NCBI RefSeq assembly: GCF_026262505.1
Contig: NC_067204.1
Span: 15,354,165-15,418,164, forward strand
Length of the DNA stretch: 64,000 bases
Origin: Trichomonas vaginalis G3
Taxonomy: Eukaryota; Parabasalia; Trichomonadida; Trichomonadidae
Direction of reading: 5' to 3'
Shown here: positions 49,682 through 62,236 of the stretch, one piece after another
Position numbering within the stretch: position 1 is the first letter of the stretch
Layout: each line of letters starts with the position of its first letter
Translations under genes and position numbers: made by a program
The notes under the pieces: model-generated
Told to the model about the DNA's origin: nothing
What the model saw: only the letters and a program-made list of their open reading frames with translations
Database searches by the model: none

Positions 49682-52203
49682 ATGAACAGTGAGAAGATAG
49701 AAATTAATTTATCATGTGTAGATATTGCCACATTTAAGAAGCTTGAAAAGCTTATTAAAGAAAAACTTCCTGGTGTTATTTATAATAATATCGCAGATTA
49801 TCAAACAAGTCCCAATCAATCAAAACTATTACAAGAGAATACTATTAAATCAATGATTGCAGCTTCCAAAAACCGTGCTCTAAGCTATCAAAGATCTCTG
49901 CAAATGAAAAAAATCAATGAACAAAAAAAATACAAGATGGAACTGCAGACGAATTAGAACAAGAAGCAGAAAAGGCAGATCTTGAAACTCTCAATGACAA
50001 TGAAGATGATTCTGATGATCAAGATGAAGATGAAACAAATGGTGATGAATCCTTGAGTTTAAGCGAAATATTATTAGATGATTATACCCCATTATTTAAG
50101 TACCCTCCGTTTGCAGATAAATTAACGTGTGTTATCATTAATAACATGTTATATAATTTAAATTTTCCAAACTCAAAGAGCCGACGATACTATGCGGAGA
50201 CACTTCAATTTGCCTTTATGTTGTATTGCCAACAACCCTCAGAATATTTGTTGGCAAGACAGAAACTTATGTTGCCATCAAAAGCAACTCTATTTCGAGT
50301 CTTTGGTAAAGATATTGCAGCATGGAAGGAACTTTTGCTTTCAAAATCATCTTCACTCCCAGTATTCCTCAGATTCAGGGAATTATATCCATATACAGAT
50401 GAGGAATTACGTGAACAATGCCATTTTTGCATTGGAATAGATGCAATCACAGGCAAATTATGGAAGAAGTCCGGCCATGACGATCAAATCGAGGACTTAT
50501 TTGCATTATATTTGATGCCATTAGATTGCAAAGGTCCATCAATATGTTTGCATATAATACAACATACAAATGGTCTTGCATCTGGAATTATGAGTGAAAT
50601 CTTGGATTACATTGCTACAGTTCAGAAAACACTGAATGTTCCAGTTTTTACAACTGATGGTGACAAATCTTACGATTTTGTTTATCAGATATTCTTTCAC
50701 CATTGGTACAGCCTAGTTACTGGCTTTGATGGATTAGTAGAAGTCCTTAAAAGTGCAAAATTCCAAGATCTTAAGATTATCTTCATCGCGGACGTCGTTC
50801 ATATAGGCAAAAACCTCAGAACGTTATTAATTTTCCCCAATAAGTTAATCTTTTTGCAACCTTATGATCCAACGCTGCACGTCGATATTACAAAAATTAG
50901 ATTATTTTCCAAACTTGGAGATGCAATTAACAACTGTGATAAGTCTACCACACTCAATGACAAATATCCTGTAACAATCTTTAACGTTCAAACCGTCAAG
51001 GATATGCTAGATAATAATTGCTACACTGAAGCAACTTGGCTCCTTCCACTTGCACTTTGGTTTGAGGGAGTCCGAAATACCATATTACCAGTTGAAGCAA
51101 GATTGTCAATGTTCAAACTTGCTTTTTTCATCTTGCATTTCTTTCTCAGATTGCAAGATGTGGTCGGAGTCACTGATAGACTTCCTAATATAGAGACACC
51201 AGATCATCGTCTCAAATTCAAAGGTTATCTTTTTGCCAGAAGAATGCATCTTCTGAAAATGGCGACATCTCTTCTCACTCTTTATGGATTTTTAGAGGAA
51301 TTCCCGAATATAAATTTTCAACATCTCACAACCCTTCCGGTTGAACATTTATTTGCCTTATTCCGAAAATTTGCGCATTCAAAAAAAGAAGTTAAAGATT
51401 TGATGAGTGCGGGAGCGCATTTGGTAATGAACCAAACCTACCGTGAACAAAATTTTGATCGTCTTGTGTCAGAATGCAGACTTGATAATTCAGGAGCAAA
51501 TATGGCAAATGTCGAGGAGATGCCAGAAGATATTAAGTCCCAATATATATTCACAGATGAAGATATTGCCAGTATTACGACCGATCTTATGTATTTAGTT
51601 GGTTGGCACGAAGATCAGGTATTTTCAGTTTGGGGAAGATTAATAAAATACAATCACACACAACCATTAAGTGTTTTTGAACCTTACAGCAAAGATTTTC
51701 CGCGTAATGGAGTGGAAATTTTAAGACAAAAACTGGATCAAATTATTGAAATAAAAGCTCCAGTTCCTTTTTCAGAAAATAGGGGCTATTGCCCATCTCA
51801 AGCATACGAAACACAGTTACAAAAAGTGCCGATGGCCAAAACACCTCTTTATGAGAATTTCAATGACATACTACAATTCGCAAACTCAAATTCCTCTTCT
51901 TCTACAGAAAACTCTACAACTACAGATTCTACATCTCAAGGAATTCAATCTCAAAATTCAAATTTTCCAAATGAAAATTTGGAAAATTCCCAAAATGCAG
52001 AATCAACTGATGATTTTCAATCATTAATAACGCCAATACAAGAAGATCATTTTCCTTCTGCCAACGAACTAAAACAAGGGTTTGATATTGCCCATGATGT
52101 TTTAATTAGTCCGCCACCTGAGAATCAACATCCAGAAATTGATGAAGAAGAGACACAAAAAGCAATTTATCTATTACAAAACTTAGACTTTCCTAAGAAA
52201 TAA
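49682..52203 (+). CDS. P-element-like DDE transposase
   Basis: The main frame (50053-52203, 716 codons, no ATG at its start) has a P-element/THAP9-type core: FCIGIDAITGK (D130), FTTDGDKSYD (D202/D204), IADVVHIGKNLRTLL (D247, H250, K253, R256) and TLPVEHLFALFRKF (E431). These match the D...D(xxH..KN.R)...E layout of that superfamily (my reading; numbering from 50053). Upstream, 49682-49957 encodes MNSEKIEINLSCVDIATFKK onward. Acidic sequence continues into the main frame in another phase, so one gene with a single frame change at the A8 run 49923-49930 is likely. The C-terminal 120 residues are S/N/E-rich. Host-domesticated or transposon-borne cannot be decided; no terminal repeats of its own are seen. 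Confidence 0.65.
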
Positions 52204-55200
52204 AATTATTTAATTTATTCTTGTTTGTTTTTTAATTAAACATGTATATTTATTAACATTTCCTTTTTTAATACCTTTCCAACTTCTATTAGTAACAAAC
52301 ACATAACTAATTTGAAGATTTAGCGTTATGAAGAAGTATCCAAGTAATAACGTCAATAATGCATTTGCGATAGGATATAATTGCACCAAAGGTTAAAACT
52401 TGTATAAAGAATGAAAAATGAAATTTAATATAATTTTTTTTCGAAAAAAATCCATGCTTGGCTAGATTTTCATAGTTATTGAATATGCATTACTGACATC
52501 TTGTAAAAGATGCCGATCAAGGCTTTCAAGATTGCTAAATTTCTCGATTAAAATTTACATTTTTTTTTATTTGTGTTTAATTACATTTTACAGTTTGCAG
52601 ACTTACATAAAATCCGCAACATAGTGGTTATTTAATATTTGCCCCACAGTATTGTAGTTTGAAATTTACGATAAGATTATAATTGATAAAGTAAGGTTTT
52701 GTCATTAATGCATCTTATAAACTTTCATTGATAAATATGGATAGATAAGTTCTGTGTTCAAAAGTAAGCATTTTTTTAAAACGCGCAATTATATCAAGAA
52801 CGACTATCATAAATTCATGAGTATCGATGATTTTCGTTTAGGATGGACTTAATCGGCTTGATTGATATACATATTTTAAAATGGCATAGCTTTGTGCATG
52901 TTATGTCAAGCATTGTGCCAAACCAATTTAAAATGAAACAAATTATTTTAAAGAAACTATATATGAACTATTCGAACACTTTATATTAATGTAGGGAGCT
53001 ATAAATTTAAATATTCTAAAAATTTATTTATTTGTTAAGAGTTCGGAACAAATTTATTATTGAATATATAGGAAATCAAATAATTATGCATAATCGCATA
53101 AAAAAATGCTGAAACAATGAAAAGAAAAAAATAGTTGCCCAATAGAAAAAGTCGAACCCATACCCCTACCCATTGAGTTATCCTCACTTTCAAGTTTCGA
53201 TCGAAAAAAAGGTATTTAATCGCGTAACTCGCACCGTTTAGTCGTATTTCGAAGTTCTATATAGTATTAAAGATTAAGTTACATTATGTACAAAATAACT
53301 TTTTATTGTTATTTGATTTTGATAGCATTATTAGCTGAATATGAAAAATCTCGTAGAAATAATCATTTCATTCAGACATAAGTATTGGATTGTTTCCCAA
53401 CAAGCATAATAACACACGTTTCATATTATAATTTATTTCATTTCTGTACAAAATTTAGATAACGATATCAAATAAAAAAAACTGTGGCATTTTTTTACTT
53501 CAAACTATCATGAAGTGTAACCAAATTGGGTGAGTATTCTTGCTATCAGTATGACATGAAAAAGTGAACGACAAAAATTGAAGATATTGTAGTTAACTCG
53601 GATTTTTTTAATTGCAAACACATCTATAATTTGTTTAAATATCATTTATTATATCAAAATCGAAAAATTCGTTTTTGGAAATCTTTGAATTTATGAGAAG
53701 TTCTACAAAGACACTTACAAATATAGCGTTTGCAATAAAAAGGCTCTTTAATCTTCTTCATCCTTGCTCAGAAACTTCTACTGGTTACCTTACGGGTAAC
53801 CTGCAAAGCTGCTTCCAAGGCATCGGGAAAATAACGTATTTTCGTGAGACTACCTTTGTTATTGTAAAAAAATTTTTCTCATGGACAACTTCATGTGAGT
53901 ATTTCTCTATATTATTGCACTAACTCGTCTTAAAATCGGAGAGAAACTAAAGTATTCTTTATGTCAAATTATATAATGCAGTGTATTCATATTTTTTCTC
54001 TAAATAATGTTTGAAATAATTGCAATTTAAAATCGATATCATTCGTTTTTAGCCAGACTATGTCCACTAGCCATATTTTTCAAGGCATCCCGCCTTATGA
54101 AAGAAATTACATACCTTTAATTATAGAAATTTGCTCCAATGCTTTGAACTATAGTTTTCCTTAATCATTGCTCCAAACATACTCTCCTATTGCTGTATAT
54201 TATGCAAGTTAATATTCATGAAAATCAGCAATACACTTTTCACGAAAAAGTCATTTTATTAATAAGGCCCTCCAGTTCGGAGACTCACCTCTGATTAATC
54301 TTCAAGTAATACAAATACTCCAAAGTTTGTACTGAATCAGTGAAATGTCACATATAAATACAGACTGTTATACAAAATGAATCCATTTTTCATAATATTC
54401 ACTTTCCAAGTTGATACTCCCAAATAGAAACGAGAGAAGAATACTAACTTAGAATAAACAATATACTTTCTAAATTTTATTAATTTAAATCAATATTTTC
54501 GACAAGATTTCACACATTGCTAATATAGAAATTGAATCAAAAAAATTTCGACAATATTTCAGACATTACTAGGAACATTCTGATATTATTGTCTTGAAAT
54601 CTGGAAAAAAAAATTAATAAAATTTATCAACCCAAAATAATCAAATTTTACATAGGTAAAATTGTATAAATTAGCACCTACTATAATTATAGGTAAAATT
54701 GATAATTCCAAATTTTTTATATTTTTCAAATTTTAATGTGAAATTAATATTTCTTCTTTTCATTTTTAAAATTTTGAATTTTTTTTGGAATTTTCATATG
54801 AGAATTGAGACATATCATTGTGATATTCTTAATCTCATATATGAGGATATGTAATTTTTTTCACAGACAATTATATTGCATTATTTTTTTGCCAATTTTC
54901 AATTTTATCCTAAGTCTTGGAACATTATTAACAACCAACATACAGAAACATAAACATGTGTACTTAAAATAGATCAACACACAGGGTTAAGACATACTAT
55001 TGCCTAGTCTTCAAAAATTAGGATGCCATTCGGATTTATTCACATGGCTAGAACTTATATTTTGCTACTGAAAAGCTTGATATCATATATTTGTTAACTC
55101 AAAGACAAAATTATGAAAAAAAAAAATTAAAAAAAAAGAGAATGTTGATTGTGAATAATTTAATTTGTTGCTATAGAAAGTATATAAAAATTGAACAAAT

Positions 55201-55643
55201 CACTTTAGTCATACAGTGAATCGGAAGCGAAATGTCTTTGACTTGAAGATTTCATATCAGGAGTTGAGCAAAGTAAGTATTATCTCAGTGTTGGAAACTT
55301 TGAATTATTGTAACTTTCATGAATCATCCATTCAATCGAAGAAGCCTGTGGAAGCTACTTTTGATCTGTTTTTTAGGGATAATTTTTCATTTGATTTTTT
55401 CTGTTAGAAAAGACGATAAAAACAGCTTTAGCCTTTGGAATGGTTCGAAAATATTTTACATGGATCTTGATTTGACTTTGATTTTAACAATTGAATTTTT
55501 TTTTTCAACTGCAATGGATTCCCTCAAAAGTTGATATATAAAGTGAATAAAAACCATACAAGATTTTGCAATTAAAAAATCGCTGTTTTATTGCATCCTC
55601 TGAAAAGTAAAAGTCCCTATAGAAAAAGTGGAATTCTGCTTTA
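52204..55643. other. Intergenic, 3.4 kb, AT-rich
   Basis: No gene supported. It contains a tRNA-like stretch (53134-53205, minus), a small perfect hairpin GGTTACC/GGTAACC near 53794-53812, and about 30 bp shared in reverse with 36815-36850. The short frames at 53675, 55216 and 55319 are not convincing. Confidence 0.45.
53134..53205 (-). tRNA. tRNA-like relic lacking an anticodon arm
   Basis: On the minus strand, TAACTCAATGGGTAGG resembles an A box/D loop and TGGGTTCGACTT a B box/T loop, but they are too close together for an anticodon arm. Probably a decayed tRNA, a tRNA-derived repeat, or chance. Confidence 0.25.
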
Positions 55644-56597
55644 ATGCTGAATTGGATTCGCGGTAAAGTTTCTCTGAACAAGAAGAGGTTCCAAGAAGAG
55701 GATTATGATCTTGATTTATCATATATTGGTGATAGAATTATCGCAATGGGTTTTCCTGCCCAAGGATTCGAAGCTCTTTATAGAAACGATTTCGAAGATG
55801 TAAGAAACTTCCTTGATGAAAAACATGGTGACAAATATTGGGTATATAACTTATGTTCCGAAAGATCTTATAACTGCTCTGTTTTCAATAATAGAGTCTC
55901 TAATTATCCTTTTGATGACCATAACCCGCCACATTTCGACATGATCAGACAATTCTGTGTTCATGCCCAGCAGTGGATTGAAAAAGATCCACAGAATATC
56001 GCTGTGGTCCATTGCAAGGCCGGAAAGGGTAGGACAGGAGTTATGATCTGCGCTCTTCTTATCCATCTCCATTACTTTAACACAGCTGCAGAATCCCTTT
56101 CTTTTTATGGCAGAAACAGAACCTTTGATGAAAAAGGTGTTACCATCCCATCCCAAAGAAGATATGTCCTTTACTATGCAAAATACTTACAAATGGGTGT
56201 ACCATTAGACCAGCCGTTTGTTTCTCAGCCTTGCGCAATTACAAAGATTATCATTAAAAACCCACCAAGCAGCTGCTTCTCCAAGAAACTCTCGATCAAG
56301 TTCACTACCATGCCAGGTGATCCCGAAATCAAGATCGAAACTCGTGGTAAGAATAATGAGCCAATAAAGAATGATGAAGAAAAAACACTTGAATTCGACG
56401 TGGACGGTATTCTCCCAATGTACGCAGGAGATTTCAGAATTGCTTGCGTAAAGGGAGGCAAAAACGTCTGGTACATGTGGTTTAATTCTGAATTTATCTT
56501 ACCAATGGAAGAATTCTCAAAGGCCGATGTTGATAAAATCACCAAGGATAAGAGCGTTTCGGCAGACTTCAGGATGATTGTTTATTCAAAGCATTAA
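55644..56597 (+). CDS. PTEN-like: PTEN-type phosphoinositide 3-phosphatase
   Basis: 317 residues. The N-terminus VSLNKKRFQEEDYDLDLSYI parallels the PIP2-binding module of human PTEN. The phosphatase domain has the WPD-type loop YPFDDHNPP (D92) and the signature HCKAGKGRTG, with catalytic C124 and R130 and the two lysines that favour acidic phosphoinositides; these numbers coincide with the human enzyme. KKGVTIPSQRRYV-like sequence (EKGVTIPSQRRYVLYYAKYL) follows, then a C2 domain (about residues 185-315). The regulatory C-terminal tail and PDZ motif of animal PTEN are absent. It should dephosphorylate PI(3,4,5)P3 at the membrane, opposing PI3-kinase signalling (family knowledge). No intron. 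Confidence 0.93.
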   Translation: MLNWIRGKVSLNKKRFQEEDYDLDLSYIGDRIIAMGFPAQGFEALYRNDFEDVRNFLDEKHGDKYWVYNLCSERSYNCSVFNNRVSNYPFDDHNPPHFDMIRQFCVHAQQWIEKDPQNIAVVHCKAGKGRTGVMICALLIHLHYFNTAAESLSFYGRNRTFDEKGVTIPSQRRYVLYYAKYLQMGVPLDQPFVSQPCAITKIIIKNPPSSCFSKKLSIKFTTMPGDPEIKIETRGKNNEPIKNDEEKTLEFDVDGILPMYAGDFRIACVKGGKNVWYMWFNSEFILPMEEFSKADVDKITKDKSVSADFRMIVYSKH

Positions 56598-57241
56598 GGC
56601 ATTTCATATTCGGAAAAATGTGCGCTATATATTTATAATATTGTAATATTAAACTTATTTCAGGTTTTCGTTATTTACTTTATTTCATTTACTTGTCGTA
56701 AAGAAAATTACCGACTGAACATAAAAGAATATTATTAAAAAATAAAATATATGAAGATAATGTAATCGAACAAACTGATGAAAGAGATTATCTAATTTTG
56801 TTGCGTTCGCTAAGTTGATCGTCGATCAAAGGAAATCATTGTATCTTTGAAGGCGGCCAATCATCGATTTGAACTCTGCGTTATGAGATTTATAGAATTA
56901 GTTTCTCTTTTCATTCAAGGCCTATGCGCAAAACTCAATCAATTCGAATGAAAAAACAATTTTTCAATTTCAACAATAGACTTAAGTAATATTTGATTTC
57001 ACACATACAATTATTTTTTAAATTAGTGAAAATTAAGCATTTCTTGAAAAAAAGCTGTTTTTCTATTATGTTGAGAAGAATCTTGTTATCTTATGGTACT
57101 ATAGTATGGATGAATGCTAAGAGAATGAATATCTTGGTTCAGATATTCCCATAGATTAGGAAATTCATTAGGTATCATGCTTCTTTGTTGAGTTTCAAAA
57201 GTAATTCAAATTTACTAACGTCTTTCGATTTTTTTTACACT
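56598..57241. other. Intergenic, AT-rich
   Basis: About 640 bp without a supported gene, between two plus-strand host genes. No clear initiator match close to the ATG at 57242. Confidence 0.4.
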
Positions 57242-58255
57242 ATGCTTTCTAAAGGTCAACTTTATATCAATAACAGAGAAAATGAATTAGAGATTAATAG
57301 ACTTAAGTTTGAAATAGAAGATGCTATAAGTCGCCGCGATTATGCTACTGCAGCTTCTCTCCAAAAAGATTTAGATAACAGAGTAGAGCGTAGAAGAAGA
57401 ATGCTTGCAGGACAAAAGCATGATAATACTGTGTCAGAGTTAATGGCGCTCAAAGAACAGCAAAGACAAGAAGAATTCCAACTCCGAGAATCAATGAGAG
57501 CAAAAGCAAGAAAAATCTTAACAGAAGCAAGTCAGCGGTTAGAAGAAATCGAAAAAGAGCATACTCAACAATATGCAAAACTTGATCGCAAATTTAGTGA
57601 TCAAACTTTCGTTCAACTACGTAGAAATCCGGATTTAACTATTGCTCGAAAAGCAGAGTGGTATTACTCTCAGTCTGGCAATTATGCTGTTGCTGCATCT
57701 CTTAGAGATCAAATTTCAGATAGAATTTCAGAAACAATGGAAAATAATGAGAGAACAGCTAATCAAATTGTGAATACAGAAATAGAAACTACTCTTTTCA
57801 AGCAAGAACGCCAGAAAGAATCTTTCAAAGTTCATCTTGAGAATGAGAAGAATAGATTAGTCCGTGAAGCCATTTTAGAGATGTATAGGATTGAAAACAA
57901 ATATTCTAAACTCCGCCAACATATACTTGGAAATAGCAAAATTGATTACCAATACAATCGTGAAAGGAAAATAGAGCAAGAAACAAATAAAGTTAGAGAA
58001 GTACTTGATGAAGAGTTCAATATGTTCAAAAACAATATCACGCTTATCGGTATTGATCCTCATCCACCAATGTCATCAAGAGCTCCTCAGTCAGCTCGTT
58101 TCAGTACAATGCATACACCAAGAACCCCACGAGTTGATTCAGAAGAATTCCGCTCTAATGGAATTCGTAATCCAAGAGTCATTAAAGCTTTAGAAAAGTC
58201 CTTAATGAAGAGAGAGTATGCCGTCATTAATTCTGCATCTCCTATCACAAATTAA
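57242..58255 (+). CDS. Coiled-coil protein with two UVR-like hairpins
   Basis: 337 residues, starting MLSKGQLYINNRENELEINR; the frame extends upstream without an ATG. Residues about 20-50 (ISRRDYATAASLQKDLDNRV) and about 150-175 (QSGNYAVAASLRDQISDRI) match the UVR helical-hairpin pattern (x-DYxxAAxLRDxI) known from UvrB/UvrC, Clp adaptors and some cytoskeletal proteins. Between and after them are long charged coiled coils (residues 55-135 and 175-265). The C-terminal 65 residues are P/S/T/R-rich with two TPR-type phosphosite-like motifs (HTPRTPRV). No enzyme motif. A scaffold or cytoskeletal role is inference. Confidence 0.7.
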   Translation: MLSKGQLYINNRENELEINRLKFEIEDAISRRDYATAASLQKDLDNRVERRRRMLAGQKHDNTVSELMALKEQQRQEEFQLRESMRAKARKILTEASQRLEEIEKEHTQQYAKLDRKFSDQTFVQLRRNPDLTIARKAEWYYSQSGNYAVAASLRDQISDRISETMENNERTANQIVNTEIETTLFKQERQKESFKVHLENEKNRLVREAILEMYRIENKYSKLRQHILGNSKIDYQYNRERKIEQETNKVREVLDEEFNMFKNNITLIGIDPHPPMSSRAPQSARFSTMHTPRTPRVDSEEFRSNGIRNPRVIKALEKSLMKREYAVINSASPITN

Positions 58256-58921
58256 TCAATACGGAACTTCTTGTTTTTATATTCATCTTGTTTATTATAA
58301 AAATTACTTAAAAATAACAAAAGAGTTCATTTTTATTCTGGCTTTGATCATATTCTCCAGTAAATAGTTGTAAGAGGTATTAAAAAGAGTAATTTTGTAA
58401 ATAAAATATTTTTACTATAATTACATAGATTGCATACAACTTACAATAATGATTTTATCATTTGCGGCATAAGCATTGCTTAAAAGCATTCATTGGCTTG
58501 TGCAAAAGAGAAATAAAGTCTGTGTGTTAGTATTTTTGAAAAAGAAGGTTGGGGTCAGGCGCACTTTCTCCTCTTGTACTCAGAGAGCTATGAGAAACTC
58601 ATCTTCCCCAGTTAATACATACTCTAATATTTCTTGTGAAAAAATGATGAACCACTAATATCGTCAAAAATAATCGTTCATAAATATGGCTTCATTTATA
58701 ACTTATCTTAGATTTTGGATATATTCACTATTATAGCTGTTAAAATTAAATCTTCGTTAAATTTTATTTAAAACCATTGTTTCAGTAATAATTTTTATCT
58801 TCCTTCTGATAGGTGAAACTAAACGAATACATAAGAGTCTCTTAAGCAAGGTGTTAACAATTTGCATTGATGAAAGCTCACTTAGAAATTTTATTGGAGA
58901 CAAATTTTAAAATCAGGTGCT
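58256..58921. other. Intergenic
   Basis: About 670 bp with no supported gene. It ends at the TTAA that starts the element 58922-59965. Confidence 0.4.
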
Positions 58922-59965
58922 TTAAGGGTGCACCCGTATGTACGTTTATTTGAGAGGAGGATTACCCTCTCAATTTTGAGGGATTCGTTAGTTTATTTTC
59001 TCGATGAATATGCAATAAAATTTGATTTTTACCTTATCAATATACTTCATATAATATACACATGTTCATGTAAAAACTTTTTTCCAAAATCCTCAGGAAT
59101 TAAGGGATTTTTGAATTTTAAGAATTTTTTTCGAATTTTTTCGAAAAAAAATATTTTCAGAACAGCCTTAACGGCTAAGATTTAGGAACAATGTTAAGTA
59201 TCAAAAAGAAAGGAGGTCTGATATAGACAACATATATCGTTGAAGGTTGAAAAAAATCTCTAATATTTGAGCCCAAAATTTCAAATTTTAATTTTTTGAA
59301 AAAAGAGGCACCCGTATGTACGTTTATTTGAGAGGAGGAGGATTATATTTTTGAAAGGGTGAAACATTATGAATATGTTAATTATATAATAATATGTATT
59401 ATTATAAAAAAGAAAAAATAAAGCACGTTAAAATTTTTCTTTCTTGATTTTTTACAAATCTACTTAGAATTATGCAAAATATGACTAAATAATTATAAAT
59501 TTCAAGTTAAATTTTAATTTTGATAAATAATTTAAATTTCAAAATATCAAGTTCAGTTCGACTATGTATGTAGTAATTCCTCAATAAAGTGCCAAAACCC
59601 TATTAAAATATATGAACATTTTCAACATTTTAATGTTTTTATTTAAAAATTTGATGGAATATGAGCTTCAAACAATTATTATGTAAATAAAAATAATTAA
59701 ATATATGTATTTATTCGTATTACAACCGTAGTAAGTCGATTCTTCCTTTCTTCTACTGAGTTTTGAATTTGATTTCGAATTGTAAAGAGATTCAAAGGGA
59801 AAATACTAGCGGATAAAAACTACCTCCATGAAAGGGTCATAATGGAGTCAAGTTGTATTTTTTGATATTTTTTGCTTTTCGAGCCTAAATAGGTAGCCAA
59901 GATAATGCCTAAAAATAAGGTTCTAAATTCTGAAGTTTACATGATCCTCTCGTGTGCACCCTTAA
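58922..59965 (+). mobile_element. Non-autonomous TTAA-flanked element, about 1.04 kb
   Basis: Begins TTAAGGGTGCACCCG and ends, read in reverse, TTAAGGGTGCACACG, giving inverted ends of about 11 bp inside TTAA. The end sequence GGGTGCACCC is itself palindromic. The block CACCCGTATGTACGTTTATT with TGAGAGGAGGA occurs at the left end and again at about 59308-59338 in the same orientation. No transposase. A rearranged copy lies at 7516-9457. TTAA target use suggests piggyBac or Kolobok relatives (inference). Confidence 0.65.
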
Positions 59966-62236
59966 ATAAAAAGTAAAGGTACTACGGAAGTTTGTACGTT
60001 ATTTTGACAAATAAAAAAAATTTCCTTGACAAATGTCTAACAGGCAAAGTCGTTCAATACTTGCAATATAGATTATATCTTTTGGTATAATGAAGTATAC
60101 TCTTAACTCTAATATATGTATAACTTTTAAGCAATTATAATTAGTTTTAGTTCTGCATAATCTCCATTGAAAAAAAATATTGGCTATTTTCCAAATGCTG
60201 AAAAATATGGGATTTACATGAAGAAAATAAGAGATCTGTGAATCAGAATATATAGCTTAATTTTTGATATTTTATATGAAAAAATCCCTTGATGATTCGA
60301 CAATATTATTTATATGTTTATATAGTATTTGGAAAATATATAATAATATTAAACTTTCAGAAGATTCTGCCTAAGCGTTTTGGAGAAAAAGTGTTTTCAA
60401 GTTCATTATTTAAAAGGTAGACTGTTTCATAGTCATTAGACATCTACAAACTTTATCAATAGAACTTCGGCCAAAAAGCTTTGCTACAAACAATCACGAA
60501 AATTCGCTAATCATTGATATCCATTAAACTTATACGGAATTCAAAATTTAATTCAGCCAACCACAAAATTTCCAATTTACCATTACACTCGTTTTGATAT
60601 CCCCATGTACAAAAGTCATAATCTTGGATGTTATGACTATTATGTAGAGGAAATTATCAAAGAAACTATATTTGAATTCGGGAATTTCAATCCATTACCT
60701 CCACAAAAAGAACAATGATGCAAGAAAATTCGTTCAACAAATACAAAAGTTCATTTTGTCAGAGCCATTTTAATAAATTTTGACTTTAAGGCTTAGAGCC
60801 AAAAGCTATACCATTACATTAGAATAAACATTATACGTTAGTTATAATTTACTGATTTTATATGGTAAAATTTGTATCATATGAAATTTAATTATATTAA
60901 TCTTTATCTAGAGAGAAAATACAAAAATTTCCTATGCAATTTGACATAGACATCCTTCATGAGTGTATACCTTACTAAAGTATAGATAAATATTCATTGT
61001 GAGAGTGTGATTTGAATTCAAATTCTACTTAAAAAGCATAATTTTAAGGAAATGATTCTAAATAACTGAATACATTGCCATATATATATTAATAATATCT
61101 GCTTCATTTTGAATAAAATTCAACATAGAATTCCCAAAAAAAATTGGAAAAAAGAATATAATATCAAAAAACTAAGCATTTTAAGTGAAAATCGCAAAAT
61201 TGAAAAAATTTTGGAATTATAGATGCCTATTATAATAAATGCCTTTGTGAAAATTAGCATTTTTCTCCATATATATGATCAATTTAATAGTGAATAATTA
61301 TTCACAAAAAAAGTTTATTGAATATTGATATGTTTCACAAAAAGAGTACTAACAAAAGGAAAAATATAGTAGGCAATCATATAATTTATGTAAAATGAAA
61401 CATTAAGGATATTTATCTTAGAATAAAAAGAATTTTACTAAGTAGTTATTTAAGGATTTGTTTTAAAAGGAATATACAAAGAGAAGTATGAAGTTTCAAG
61501 CCTTCTTCTCTTCATGATTTCGAAATTTTATTGTACGAGCATGAATAAAATCTTCTCTAGTATAACAGTAGGTAAGCATTAGCTTTTTAATTGAATATCA
61601 CACAAGTTCTTTAGTATAATATTCGTCGGATCAGCAAATGTTGGTTCAAAGTCAATCAATAAGCATTTTTTGCGAGACTTTCTATCTGAAATCTTATTTT
61701 ATTGAAATGACCATGATAGTTTTCGCTTAGTGTCTAGGTATTGAAAGTAAATTTATGAAAATGAATTTTTGTTTTGCTAAATCATATTAAATTTCTCTTC
61801 CTATTAGACAGCATGCAGATAACAAAAACATTTCCAATCAGTATTCAATTGGAATAATGCCAAGTTCTTGCATTTGCTGTCAAGATGTATAAAAATCCAA
61901 AAAAAATTTTTATCAAATGCATTCAAAAATGAATTAACTTTTTCTCCAAAACCCTTAGGCCAAAGTCCGCCATACTTTGCATAGAACCTTATATTTGTAA
62001 CTTGATTATATTGACAAAGTTTGGGCTTCCAAGGATCAAGGGAAAAAGTTCCGAAGTACCTTTTAAAAAGTATGGAAGAAAATATACCTCACATTAAAGC
62101 GAGTTTAGATTGGAAAATATAAACAGATCATGAAAATATTACTAAATATAATATTGTTTCCGTGGTAAAATCAAAAATTGAAATAATTTCTATAATTTAC
62201 ACGGCAACTTAATTGTGAGTGTCCACTTATTTTATT
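59966..62236. other. Intergenic, 2.3 kb, AT-rich
   Basis: No open frame of note, no repeat shared with the rest of the window and no RNA gene recognised. Confidence 0.45.

Noticed and set aside
53794-53812. Hairpin GGTTACC/GGTAACC as a terminator or binding site
   Set aside because: A single short palindrome in a long intergenic stretch, not repeated elsewhere in the window.
55216-55534. Two short frames upstream of the PTEN-like gene
   Set aside because: No proper start in the first, aromatic low-complexity content in both, and no domain.
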